IMG/VR virus record: IMGVR_UViG_3300008114_002113
Location: 1-49,487 of that record
From: a virus
Length of the DNA stretch: 49,487 bases
Strand: one strand, 5' to 3'
A model generated the notes under the pieces. The model searched no databases and was not told the origin of the DNA. It saw nothing but the letters and a program-made list of their open reading frames with translations. Positions within the stretch are counted from its first letter, which is position 1; each line of letters opens with the position of its first letter. The position numbers and the translations under genes were made by a program. This document shows positions 40,520 through 47,703 of this stretch, in pieces.

Positions 40520-41638
40520 CTATACTGCTACTTCTCCTTTAATTGCTGGATGTGGGTTATAATCTATAATTTCGATATCTTCAAACTTAATATCAAATAT
40601 TGACTTGCCCGGTGTCTTGATATTCAATCGTGGTAATTCTCTAATATCTCTGGTTAATTGTAATTTAACTTGTTCCAAATGATTTTCATATAAATGAACA
40701 TCTGCCGCGCTATATACTAATTGACTTGGAATCATGTTAAGTTGATTTGCAATTAAATGTGTAAACAACGCATAAAATGCACAATTAAATGGCAGACCCA
40801 AGAAAGTATCAGATGATCGCATATTAAAGTAACAATTCAAACGATATTTTGGAATACCTGTTCTATCAAAATCTTCATCGGAATATTTATAATACATATT
40901 TTCATTTCTTGAATCTTTCTCCCGTGCGATTTCCAAACGTTCTTGCCATGTCAATTGTTCTGTACCAAACTGAATATAATTGTGACACGCTGGCAATAGA
41001 GCGTCTTCTCGGTTATTACTATGATATGGATGCCATGCGGTAATAATGATTCTACGACTATCTGGATTGTTCTTTAGATCATTGATTGCATTAGTAAGTT
41101 GATCCACCGTTTCAACGGACCACCCTTTGACAATCATGTGATCACCATTGTTTTGACCAATTGGGCTAATACGATGTGGAAAGTTTCTCCACATTCCACC
41201 ATAACCATATCGTCCAATACTTCCCCACTTTTTGGCAAATTCATCATTATTGATGATTTCTTGTTCGAATTCTTTTTGTGTCATTTCACGCACACAATTT
41301 TTTTCAATATCCTCGATATGAACATCATAATCGGGTTCGGTGAGTGTTTTACAATGGTTAAGATACTTTTGATAGGGCCATTCAGTCCAGAATGTTACGC
41401 CGTTCTTTAGAAGATACTGAATGTTTGTATCTCCATTAATCATCCACAATAGTTCATGCACTACACTCTTCCAGTGCATTTTCTTTGTGGTAAGAAGAGG
41501 AAATCCACGTTGTAGATTGACATAAATCTGCGCACCCCAAACCTTTCGGGTGTTTATACCGGTTCGATTCTTAGAAAGTGTTCCTAAATCACATATGTCA
41601 TTAAGAAGGTTTATATATTGTTCTTCGTAATTATTCAT
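40520..41638 (-). CDS. thyA: thymidylate synthase (ThyA-type) with insertions
   Basis: A 372-residue enzyme converting dUMP to dTMP. Motifs are RTGINTRKV, GFPLLTTKK, the catalytic Cys218 in LLPACHNYIQF, NMRSSDTFLGLPFN and DVHLYENHL. It is about 100 residues longer than E. coli ThyA. Extra segments lie near residues 86-140 and 224-266, the second between the catalytic strand and NMRSSD. Phage enzymes often carry such loops. Supplies dTMP to phage replication together with DHFR. It overlaps the upstream 75-residue gene by 8 bases. Confidence 0.92.
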   Translation of the reverse strand: MNNYEEQYINLLNDICDLGTLSKNRTGINTRKVWGAQIYVNLQRGFPLLTTKKMHWKSVVHELLWMINGDTNIQYLLKNGVTFWTEWPYQKYLNHCKTLTEPDYDVHIEDIEKNCVREMTQKEFEQEIINNDEFAKKWGSIGRYGYGGMWRNFPHRISPIGQNNGDHMIVKGWSVETVDQLTNAINDLKNNPDSRRIIITAWHPYHSNNREDALLPACHNYIQFGTEQLTWQERLEIAREKDSRNENMYYKYSDEDFDRTGIPKYRLNCYFNMRSSDTFLGLPFNCAFYALFTHLIANQLNMIPSQLVYSAADVHLYENHLEQVKLQLTRDIRELPRLNIKTPGKSIFDIKFEDIEIIDYNPHPAIKGEVAV

Positions 41639-41858
41639 TTTTATATTTATTGTCGATAAAGTTTATACAAGATCTTTCCCAGTCTCTAACATCATTGATA
41701 TCGGGTCCAAATTTTGCATCATACGTTATCGTAACCTGTTGGATTGTCAACATTTTACCATTTTCACTTATAACCAATTCACCTTCATATGGAGCTACAC
41801 GTTCGACCCATACATCGAATTTTTTATCAACCTTGCTTTTCCATATTATGTAATTCAT
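41631..41858 (-). CDS. small hypothetical protein upstream of thyA
   Basis: A 75-residue protein starting MNYIIWKSKVDKKFDVWVERV. The first half forms a short beta sheet, the second ends in DINDVRDWERSCINFID, a segment resembling a conserved small phage family. It overlaps thyA by 8 bases, so they are coupled. Function unknown. Confidence 0.62.
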   Translation of the reverse strand: MNYIIWKSKVDKKFDVWVERVAPYEGELVISENGKMLTIQQVTITYDAKFGPDINDVRDWERSCINFIDNKYKNE

Positions 41859-41859
41859 A

Positions 41860-42639
41860 TTAACTAAATTTACAGTCTTCCGGTTGAGTATACTTTAGAC
41901 TTTCTGGTTCGGCAGAAGGTCCATTATTCAGAAATGACAAACTATAACTGTATTTGCCAATATGAGCTAATACAACTCGGGTGTCACAATATAACTTGAT
42001 TCCACTTTGGGTTGCTCTATGACAAAATGCAAAATCTTCTCCGATGTACTCGTTGTCGTAAATCATTGGATAAAAATAAGGATACACATTGTATTGTCCG
42101 CCCCAAATCTTAACCCGTTGCATATTGTAATGTTTTGCAATCGACTCATATACACTACGATGTGTGTACATAAAGCCAGTTGCAGCGTACTTCACTTCGT
42201 ATAACCCACCCTGTTGTCCCAATTTGACTTCCTTGTCAACAAACTGTGTGGTAAGTACCGGCCAACCCTTTACACTATATGGTGCACTAACAAAAGGAAG
42301 ACCCATACTGACAATCTTCTCAACATCATATGGCCAGAAAGTAACATCAGCGTCAATCCAAAACAAATGTTCAAAGCCAGCGTCTAACGCTTCTTGTGCC
42401 ATTGCGCATCGTCCTTGGTCGATTGCTGACCAACCATATTTTCTCCAAACGGTGTATCCCATCGATTCCAACTTACGAAGAGATTCGTCAACTGGTGGTT
42501 CAATGTGATGTCCTACGGGTACAAGAATTACTACCGAGTTTTTCTTAACTGGCTGTACATTAACAGGTTGTGGAGTTGGAAGTTTGGGTTGTTTTTTACC
42601 ACCCAAATTTTTTAAGAAAGAAACAAATTTTGAGATCAT
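41860..42639 (-). CDS. GT-A-type glycosyltransferase
   Basis: A 259-residue protein. The N-terminal 30 residues are basic and Pro-rich. The catalytic fold begins at about residue 35 with VVILVPVGHHIEPP and carries GRCAMAQEAL, FWIDADVTFWP (D-x-D) and GEDFAFCHRA. This matches phage and bacterial sugar transferases of the GT2-like kind. A TATTTAT motif is 12 bases before the ATG, and another overlaps the ATG itself. It is one of few sugar genes with that motif. Confidence 0.75.
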   Translation of the reverse strand: MISKFVSFLKNLGGKKQPKLPTPQPVNVQPVKKNSVVILVPVGHHIEPPVDESLRKLESMGYTVWRKYGWSAIDQGRCAMAQEALDAGFEHLFWIDADVTFWPYDVEKIVSMGLPFVSAPYSVKGWPVLTTQFVDKEVKLGQQGGLYEVKYAATGFMYTHRSVYESIAKHYNMQRVKIWGGQYNVYPYFYPMIYDNEYIGEDFAFCHRATQSGIKLYCDTRVVLAHIGKYSYSLSFLNNGPSAEPESLKYTQPEDCKFS

Positions 42640-42651
42640 AAATATTCGCCG

Positions 42652-42658
42652 ATAAATA
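42652..42658 (-). promoter_or_regulatory. TATTTAT promoter-like motif
   Basis: CACTATTTATCGGCG on the minus strand, 12 bases before the ATG at 42639. It lies in the gap after the DHFR gene, which has no such motif itself. Confidence 0.5.
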
Positions 42659-42672
42659 GTGAAATAATCACT

Positions 42673-43149
42673 TCATGTCTTTTTATATTTCACAACCTTG
42701 TGTCCATTTTCAAATTCAATGTACAGTGAACTTTCAGTGTGGTACTTACTCAACGGAGGCATGTATGTATCACCTTCATATTCACCATTAACGTGAGTAA
42801 TATAAAACTCATCAATAGCGTCCATGAACAATTCATACGTTTTGGCACCACCCGCAACAATAACATCACGTTTTTCAGCAACCTTTAGTACATCAACATA
42901 TGACATTGTACACATCGCAGTGTCTTTGAAAGGATTAAACCAACGATCTGTAAACGAATCGGTTAACACCAATAACTTTCTGCCAGGAAGTGGTGGAAGT
43001 GTTCGATATGTGGTTGATCCCACAACAAGATACTGATTGGCAGTAAATGTCTTGAACCACTGAAAGTCTTCTTTGATACTTGGCCAAGGAAGACCACCAC
43101 CCCGTCCAATCAGACGGTTTTTATCCATTGCAGCAATTGCTTTGATCAT
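42673..43149 (-). CDS. folA: dihydrofolate reductase
   Basis: A 158-residue enzyme: IAAMDKNRLIGRGGGLPWP (substrate loop), FKTFTANQYLVVGSTTYRTLP (cofactor-binding), IVAGGAKTYELF and FYITHVNGEYEGDTY. It regenerates tetrahydrofolate consumed by thymidylate synthase, so both genes cooperate in dTMP supply. Length matches bacterial enzymes. Overlaps the kinase gene upstream by 4 bases. Confidence 0.93.
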   Translation of the reverse strand: MIKAIAAMDKNRLIGRGGGLPWPSIKEDFQWFKTFTANQYLVVGSTTYRTLPPLPGRKLLVLTDSFTDRWFNPFKDTAMCTMSYVDVLKVAEKRDVIVAGGAKTYELFMDAIDEFYITHVNGEYEGDTYMPPLSKYHTESSLYIEFENGHKVVKYKKT

Positions 43150-43574
43150 GTCAATATGTAGGTTAATGCTTTCTGTTGTGTTTCTACCACAGAATGTATG
43201 TCGGTGTCAATATGTAAATAATTGTTGGTTGGAGGAGAATAGTAATCGACCATACGACCATCACGTTGACGACTACTTGTCAAGTAAATTTCTTTGACAT
43301 TAGCTTTGGTTTTAACCCAATCACGTTGGTCTTTAAATGGACTCACCGCTGCAACAATGACATAATCATAGTAATGATCTTCTCCTAACGCAAATATCAT
43401 CATGCGTTCCACATTTAGTCTACGTCCTTGTTCAGAATAGTCATTATTTTCTGTCAACCTTCTAAAGTTATCACCGTCAATGACTCTGTATGATTGAGAT
43501 ATAAAACATTCACATAGTTTATTTGCCAAAGTTGTTTTTCCACTGGCAGGTTGTCCCGTAATCCAAATAATCAT
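43146..43574 (-). CDS. APS-kinase-like P-loop kinase
   Basis: A 142-residue P-loop enzyme: Walker A GQPASGKT (7-14), VIDGDNFRR (like APS-kinase LDGDNVR), EQGRRLNVERM and VIVAAVSPFKDQRDW, which follow CysC-type APS kinase order. It is shorter than CysC (about 200) and lacks the long C-terminal lid. CysC makes PAPS, the sulfate donor. In this operon it could equally phosphorylate another small substrate or RNA end. It overlaps the neighbours by 4 bases. Confidence 0.78.
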   Translation of the reverse strand: MIIWITGQPASGKTTLANKLCECFISQSYRVIDGDNFRRLTENNDYSEQGRRLNVERMMIFALGEDHYYDYVIVAAVSPFKDQRDWVKTKANVKEIYLTSSRQRDGRMVDYYSPPTNNYLHIDTDIHSVVETQQKALTYILT

Positions 43575-43951
43575 ACAGAAACAGTTCTGTTATACCTTTC
43601 AATAATGTTACGAATATTAGCAGCACCAACCGGATTCATACTATGAACCACATAAGGTGGATGTTTAATACCCATATTATTACATTGATTAAGTAGAAAC
43701 TGACAACAATCGTATCCAGTTTTTTCTTTATATTTTGTATAATCAATTTTATCACCATGCAAACCATCACCATAGTGAGTGTCTGCCAAATCATGATCAT
43801 ACGCAACAAACTCCGGAATACCCAAGTTCAATATAATATTACGAAACTCCGAATAGTTACGAATAATAGTCCATTCAACTTCAGGCAGTCTTACCCAAGT
43901 AACATCTTCTGGCATTCTAATATCGTCCAAAAATAAATAATACTTCTTCAT
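43571..43951 (-). CDS. cREC-type receiver domain protein (cyclic-phosphate processing, predicted)
   Basis: A 126-residue protein: YYLFLDDIRMPED at the start (receiver-like DD), FVAYDHDLADTHYG in the middle and YVVHSMNPVGAANI near the end. This set marks the family named cyclic-phosphate processing receiver domain, which is predicted from genome neighbourhoods to act on RNA ends in repair operons. It sits between a 5'-kinase and an APS-kinase-like enzyme with 4-base overlaps. It lacks HAD motifs, so it may stand in for the 3'-phosphatase of T4 Pnk. Confidence 0.75.
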   Translation of the reverse strand: MKKYYLFLDDIRMPEDVTWVRLPEVEWTIIRNYSEFRNIILNLGIPEFVAYDHDLADTHYGDGLHGDKIDYTKYKEKTGYDCCQFLLNQCNNMGIKHPPYVVHSMNPVGAANIRNIIERYNRTVSV

Positions 43952-44403
43952 ACAAAGTGAATTTGATCAATACCTTCTTCTTTAGAAGGTTCAACATAAT
44001 TAGTCAACATACGATCAATAACTTCAACAGGCACGTTTCTGCCACCCATTTCTCCACGTTTTTGATTGCGTTCAATCAAAGTATCACGATCAACAACAAA
44101 AACATACGCTGTAACCGTAGCACCATGTTTCTTTGCCAAATCAATCCACACTTTACGTGCCCTACGATGCATGTTAGTTGCATCAATACACACATCTTCA
44201 CCCTTTTTCAAGAGTCGATCAACCTCATGTTCCATGTACTCAAATACACGAGCACTCACGGTTTGGTCGTTTTCATCCTTTCCAAAGACAGCACGAAGAG
44301 CGTCACTGCTTAAGTTTATGTATGGATGCGTGTTCTTATACTTTTCTACCCAAGTGGATTTGCCACTTCCCGGTGCTCCCACAGTAATTACAACGTTGTT
44401 CAT
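43948..44403 (-). CDS. polynucleotide 5'-kinase (Pnk kinase domain only)
   Basis: A 151-residue P-loop kinase: Walker A GAPGSGKST (9-17), LSSDALRAVF, DATNMHRRARK and RNQKRGEMGGRNVP with lid arginines, the order of the T4 Pnk kinase domain. The C-terminal HAD 3'-phosphatase of T4 Pnk (about 150 further residues) is absent. It would phosphorylate 5'-OH ends of cleaved RNA. Directly upstream is the RNA ligase; directly downstream is the receiver-domain protein with a 4-base overlap. An RNA-repair unit is the natural reading. Confidence 0.88.
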   Translation of the reverse strand: MNNVVITVGAPGSGKSTWVEKYKNTHPYINLSSDALRAVFGKDENDQTVSARVFEYMEHEVDRLLKKGEDVCIDATNMHRRARKVWIDLAKKHGATVTAYVFVVDRDTLIERNQKRGEMGGRNVPVEVIDRMLTNYVEPSKEEGIDQIHFV

Positions 44404-44405
44404 AT

Positions 44406-45425
44406 TTAATCGTTATGTTTAAGTTCAAAGGTTTCACTGATAATCTTACCAGACAAACGTCCCTTTAGAGTCTCACTATAAGACTCCTCGGTTGGACGAA
44501 TCACAATACCCTCAGCAAGATTACCGTTATCGTACTTCAAGTTGTTAGCAAACTCTTGTAGTTCTGAAAGAGTCTTATTGAAAGACGGTCCAATATCAAT
44601 AGTGTCAACAATTGGAATTGAGTTATAGAAACAAAACTCTTGCAACTCCTTCCAATCAAGATACTTGTAGTTGTCAATGTCAAATAGATTGAATGCACGA
44701 AACTGAATATCCTTGACCCCAAGTAGATTTCCTTGAATGCCAGGTCCGTAAACCTCACCTTGAATAGCAAGATTACGTCCAGAGTTCTTCAACTTGTTCT
44801 CAAGATCATACTTTCTAGCGATGACCCAAAAACTGTTCTTATCGTCTTCCTTGAGTTGATAGTTTCGACTACAAACACCAAATCCAACATCGTTCTTGTA
44901 AAAGTAAGTTCCACTGCTTCCATCAACCTTTACAGTGATGTAATATGGCTTACCAGTAAGCTCTTGAATGATCTCGGGATTGTTCTTGATATTGTCCTCG
45001 TCAGTCTTACGAAGATAACTAGGCATCAGACCAACCATTTGACCTGCCAATTGCGCAGAAAGCGGCTTTTCATAGTGTTTTGCGTAAACATAATGACTTA
45101 CATCACTTCCAATAACATCTGGCTCTGTAAACACTACGGTATCATGTCCAAGAGTCTTGAATAGACTCATGGGAAATGCAATACCCTGACTAATTTGTCC
45201 ACGGAGTTTGACAGTCTTAATACGGAAATGCTTGTTACGTAAAAACTCATAACAAGGCTTGTCTTCAAGAACGCTATCAACACAGATATAGATACAAAGG
45301 TCTCCTTTCTTGAACTCACCTTTCTTGATACAAACCTGCCAACCCTTGATCTTTGCAAGTTCAAGAGCGTCAGCGTTTGGGTGAGGAAGTACCTCTGCGA
45401 TTTCTTCGATTGTAGCGACTTTCAT
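44406..45425 (-). CDS. RNA ligase, Rnl5/DraRnl-like
   Basis: A 339-residue ATP-dependent ligase. The N-terminal about 110 residues look like an OB-fold (MKVATIEEIAEVLPHPNADALELAKIKG). The nucleotidyltransferase part has Lys166 (VKVDGSSG), GEVYGPGIQGN, AEGIVIRP (motif IV) and SGKIIS (motif V). An OB domain at the N-terminus is characteristic of the DraRnl (Rnl5) group, unlike T4 Rnl1/Rnl2. It seals nicked or broken RNA. It precedes the kinase by 2 bases. Confidence 0.85.
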   Translation of the reverse strand: MKVATIEEIAEVLPHPNADALELAKIKGWQVCIKKGEFKKGDLCIYICVDSVLEDKPCYEFLRNKHFRIKTVKLRGQISQGIAFPMSLFKTLGHDTVVFTEPDVIGSDVSHYVYAKHYEKPLSAQLAGQMVGLMPSYLRKTDEDNIKNNPEIIQELTGKPYYITVKVDGSSGTYFYKNDVGFGVCSRNYQLKEDDKNSFWVIARKYDLENKLKNSGRNLAIQGEVYGPGIQGNLLGVKDIQFRAFNLFDIDNYKYLDWKELQEFCFYNSIPIVDTIDIGPSFNKTLSELQEFANNLKYDNGNLAEGIVIRPTEESYSETLKGRLSGKIISETFELKHND

Positions 45426-45443
45426 AACTTTTTATAGAATATA

Positions 45444-45662
45444 TCAATCGACGGATGAAATCAACTCTTTTTTTGGTTGAACCTTATTTTTATTTTCTTC
45501 GAAATACTTTTCTGCCTTTTCGATGACCAGTTTAATAAAATCGGTGGTCATGCCAGTTGACTTATTATGAGCCAAATCTTCTTGAATGGCGTTTTGTTTC
45601 CACTTTGGAAGTTTTTCAAACTCGGCATCGTAGATTTTTTTGTATATGTCAGACAATTTCAT
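45444..45662 (-). CDS. small helical hypothetical protein
   Basis: A 72-residue, mostly helical protein starting MKLSDIYKKIYDAEFEKLPKWKQ and ending KKELISSVD. The charged N-terminal helix and no hydrophobic segments suggest a soluble small protein. Its stop lies 18 bases before the ligase ATG. Function unknown. Confidence 0.62.
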   Translation of the reverse strand: MKLSDIYKKIYDAEFEKLPKWKQNAIQEDLAHNKSTGMTTDFIKLVIEKAEKYFEENKNKVQPKKELISSVD

Positions 45663-45667
45663 AATGT

Positions 45668-45919
45668 TTAGAAAGATGTTGAAATTCGACTTGCGTAACC
45701 CATGTTGCTTCCTTTGTTCATACGATATGACACTTTGCTATAGTTTTCAAATCCTGCTTTGCTAGTCACGACAATACTACCTGCCGTTTTATGTCCATAG
45801 TGAACATAACCATATGGTTTGTTTTTTCTCGCCACTTTATCCCCACAGGTCAGACAAATTTTAAATCCAAGGTTGTAACGTTCATCCGGAATTGAATTTC
45901 CACATCCACAATTGTTCAT
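45668..45919 (-). CDS. zinc-binding small protein, DksA-like N-terminus
   Basis: An 83-residue protein. CGCGNSIPDERYNLGFKICLTCGDKVA is a Cys4-type knuckle reminiscent of TraR/DksA-like zinc domains (C-x-x-C-x-x-x-IP-x-R). The second half (VHYGHKTAGSIVVTSK) is basic and beta-rich. It may bind RNA polymerase or DNA, but no DksA coiled coil is present. Similar small proteins occur in T4-like phages. Confidence 0.7.
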   Translation of the reverse strand: MNNCGCGNSIPDERYNLGFKICLTCGDKVARKNKPYGYVHYGHKTAGSIVVTSKAGFENYSKVSYRMNKGSNMGYASRISTSF

Positions 45920-45926
45920 GATGTGA

Positions 45927-46220
45927 TTATCGTATCATATCCACAACAAAAATCAAGTCATTTAAATTATTGTAAGTCAACTTTTTTATAGATTCGTGTT
46001 TAAGTCTGAATCCATGTGCTTCTCCTACGATAACCAGTTCTTCAACAAAATCCATGGCATATTTGTCTTTTAACCACCTATAGTAAAAATCAACTTCTCC
46101 CGGTTGAACTTCGACCAAACAGTTTAGTTTTCTGAATACAGTAGCATATAGTGTAAGTGTTCTAAATGCCGACACTTCACTCGGTGGTGCAGTCAACTCG
46201 CCGCTAATCAAAAGGTTCAC
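45927..46220 (-). CDS. hypothetical protein
   Basis: A 97-residue protein with a GTG start, TATTTAT motif 4 bases upstream. LTLYATVFRKLNCLVEVQPGEVDFYYRWLKD has mixed strands and helices, with no catalytic motif. It diverges from the secreted EF-hand gene. Function unknown. Confidence 0.58.
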   Translation of the reverse strand: MNLLISGELTAPPSEVSAFRTLTLYATVFRKLNCLVEVQPGEVDFYYRWLKDKYAMDFVEELVIVGEAHGFRLKHESIKKLTYNNLNDLIFVVDMIR

Positions 46221-46224
46221 TATA

Positions 46225-46231
46225 ATAAATA
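46225..46231 (-). promoter_or_regulatory. TATTTAT promoter-like motif
   Basis: On the minus strand AAATATTTATTATA ends 4 bases before the GTG at 46220. Confidence 0.5.
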
Positions 46232-46326
46232 TTTTGTTAAGGACATGTAAAAGAAAAAATCAACAAGTAATTTGGTCATATGTATCAATGAAACTCAGCG
46301 TCAGGCTGAACAACGAAAGGAAATCT

Positions 46327-46644
46327 ATGAAGTATGTTTTGTTAGTATTATTGACTGCGTTTGTTGTGAACGCACAAGAAGGTCCAAAAACCGGTGGACC
46401 CGATCCCGTTCCACCACATTTGCGTCCTCAACGTCCAAAATTGACAGAGGAACAAAAGAAGCAACGTGACTCTCTTGTTGCAAAGTATGATACAAATAAG
46501 GATGGCAAATTGGATAAGGAAGAACGTATCAAGGTTAGTGATGAAGATCGTAAACTATTGAGACGTTTCGGGCCACCGCCAGGTGGACCAAGAGGTCCAA
46601 AGAAAGACGGTGATCGTCCAAGTAAACCACAAAAGAAAGACTAA
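46327..46644 (+). CDS. secreted EF-hand protein
   Basis: A 105-residue protein. MKYVLLVLLTAFVVNAQ is a signal peptide with a clear AQ cleavage site. A Pro-rich segment (HLRPQRPK) and one EF-hand loop (DTNKDGKLDKEE) follow, then a Pro/Gly/Lys-rich tail (GPPPGGPRGPKKDG). This architecture is frequent in secreted proteins of aquatic Planctomycetes/Verrucomicrobia. ATG 46327 has AAAGGA about 6 bases upstream; earlier in-frame ATGs would interrupt the signal peptide. Calcium-binding envelope or release role is inferred. A terminator follows. Confidence 0.75.
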   Translation: MKYVLLVLLTAFVVNAQEGPKTGGPDPVPPHLRPQRPKLTEEQKKQRDSLVAKYDTNKDGKLDKEERIKVSDEDRKLLRRFGPPPGGPRGPKKDGDRPSKPQKKD

Positions 46645-46647
46645 ACA

Positions 46648-46680
46648 AAAACCCCACTGTAAAGTGGGGTTTCTTTTTTT
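46648..46680. terminator. intrinsic terminator between convergent genes
   Basis: ACCCCACT and AGTGGGGT form an 8-bp stem around GTAA, flanked by A-rich and T-rich runs on both sides. It ends the EF-hand gene on the plus strand and can end the convergent minus-strand gene. Confidence 0.85.
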
Positions 46681-47095
46681 ATTGTTCGACAATGAAATAA
46701 AAATCGATGTTTGCTAAATTTTTAGATATTGACCACATAGTTAACTCTTCTTGAAGTTCTTTCAATGACTTTAGTATTTCCACTTTATCTGGTTCATCGG
46801 TGATTCCGGTGATTGTAAAATGAGTCTTAACTTTTATATGGTTATCGGGTAATTTTTCGTTTTCTTTTTCATAAGGTTCTTTAAAGTTTTTTGTAAAAAT
46901 TACATCTGTATCGAATTCATATTTTACAATCTCAACCATTTTTGGTATATATTCTTTTATTTCATTTTCATACCCGATTGCGATTGAAACAATTTTTATT
47001 TCGTCATCGATGATGTTGTTTGAATGGGTATATGGTCCTGTAAAAACCTCATTTATACATTCTTTGATCAACTGTTTTAATTCAGATTTGGTCAT
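46679..47095 (-). CDS. hypothetical protein with short helical leader
   Basis: A 138-residue protein. MTKSELKQLIKECINEVF is an amphipathic leader of the type LKxLIKExLNE found at ends of several virion-related proteins of such phages and echoed in the 21407 and 22486 products. The rest is alternating strands and helices with no motif. A TATTTAT motif lies 8 bases before the ATG. Possibly a packaged or baseplate protein. Confidence 0.62.
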   Translation of the reverse strand: MTKSELKQLIKECINEVFTGPYTHSNNIIDDEIKIVSIAIGYENEIKEYIPKMVEIVKYEFDTDVIFTKNFKEPYEKENEKLPDNHIKVKTHFTITGITDEPDKVEILKSLKELQEELTMWSISKNLANIDFYFIVEQ

Positions 47096-47101
47096 ATTGT
47101 T

Positions 47102-47533
47102 CTATAAATATGGTTGTAAATCGGGTACGCAATAACTTTTAGGAACTTGATTGAATTTAATTGGACTTTTTTTGATTAGTGTACCAAATATCCAGTCTGC
47201 AAAGGGCAATACCACATTGAAATTCTTGTTCATGTACCGGTGGTGTAATATATGATGACCATTTAGTTTTCTATACCACGTTTTATACTCAATCTTTCTT
47301 TTTTTAGGAAGATGCATGTACCAATGTAATGTTTCGTATATACCATAGTAACATAATGCCACAATATAGTTTAGAACAAAGAGCTTCCACCCAAATACCA
47401 ACAACGGTAAACTAGAAAGCAACGCAATTACGATTCCATTCCACCACGCCATAGGAATCTTTTTACCATCATCTCCCTCTTGAGCGTGATATGTTTCATC
47501 ATCATTATTATAAATATGACTATTTAAGTTCAA
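47102..47533 (-). CDS. fatty-acid-hydroxylase-like membrane protein
   Basis: A 143-residue membrane protein with two hydrophobic helices (about 30-50 and 52-68) and the di-iron histidine boxes of the fatty acid hydroxylase superfamily: HWYMH (H-x3-H, about 70-74), HHILHH (H-x2-HH) and an NFNVVLPFADWIFGT segment. It is shorter than typical members (about 200 residues). It would hydroxylate or desaturate a membrane lipid. The ATG at 47533 is the first in frame. A methionine 27 residues later (MAWWNG, ATG 47452) may be the true start, since a TATTTAT motif lies inside the first codons. Confidence 0.75.
   Translation of the reverse strand: MNLNSHIYNNDDETYHAQEGDDGKKIPMAWWNGIVIALLSSLPLLVFGWKLFVLNYIVALCYYGIYETLHWYMHLPKKRKIEYKTWYRKLNGHHILHHRYMNKNFNVVLPFADWIFGTLIKKSPIKFNQVPKSYCVPDLQPYL
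47104..47110 (-). promoter_or_regulatory. TATTTAT promoter-like motif
   Basis: CCATATTTATAGAACAAT on the minus strand ends 8 bases before the ATG at 47095, overlapping the end of the hydroxylase-like gene. Confidence 0.5.
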
Positions 47534-47699
47534 ATCGACTTTTCAAATTAGATTTAAAGTCATTTAGTCGATTAAGTATTTCTTCTTTTTGTTGGTCCAT
47601 ATAAAAAGACCATTCTCGTATTTGTTCCCAAGTACGTCCACATCCTACACACGTTTGTTTATCATCTAATTTACAAATACGTCTACATGGATTTCTCAT
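47520..47699 (-). CDS. DUF1289-like small Cys protein
   Basis: A 59-residue protein: NPCRRICKLDDKQTCVGCGRTWEQIREW matches the DUF1289 pattern (SPC-x3-C...C-x-GC-R-T-x-x-E-I-x-x-W) found in bacteria as small Cys4 proteins. A charged helical tail follows. The ATG at 47699 is preceded by TATTTATAA at 4 bases. It overlaps the next gene by 14 bases. In bacteria the family is often near Fe-S or redox genes. Role here unknown. Confidence 0.78.
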   Translation of the reverse strand: MRNPCRRICKLDDKQTCVGCGRTWEQIREWSFYMDQQKEEILNRLNDFKSNLKSRFELK

Positions 47700-47703
47700 A
47701 TTT

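Noticed and set aside
43571-43951. Two-component response regulator
   Set aside because: Although receiver-like, it lacks the usual phospho-acceptor context and an output domain. The HSMNPVGAANI ending and the RNA-repair neighbours fit the cREC family better.
47499-47533. Separate micro-ORF beginning at the ATG triplet at 47505-47499 on the minus strand
   Set aside because: It is only about 24 codons, with low complexity, and out of frame with the hydroxylase. The TATTTAT copy at 47510-47516 is kept only as a note for the hydroxylase start.
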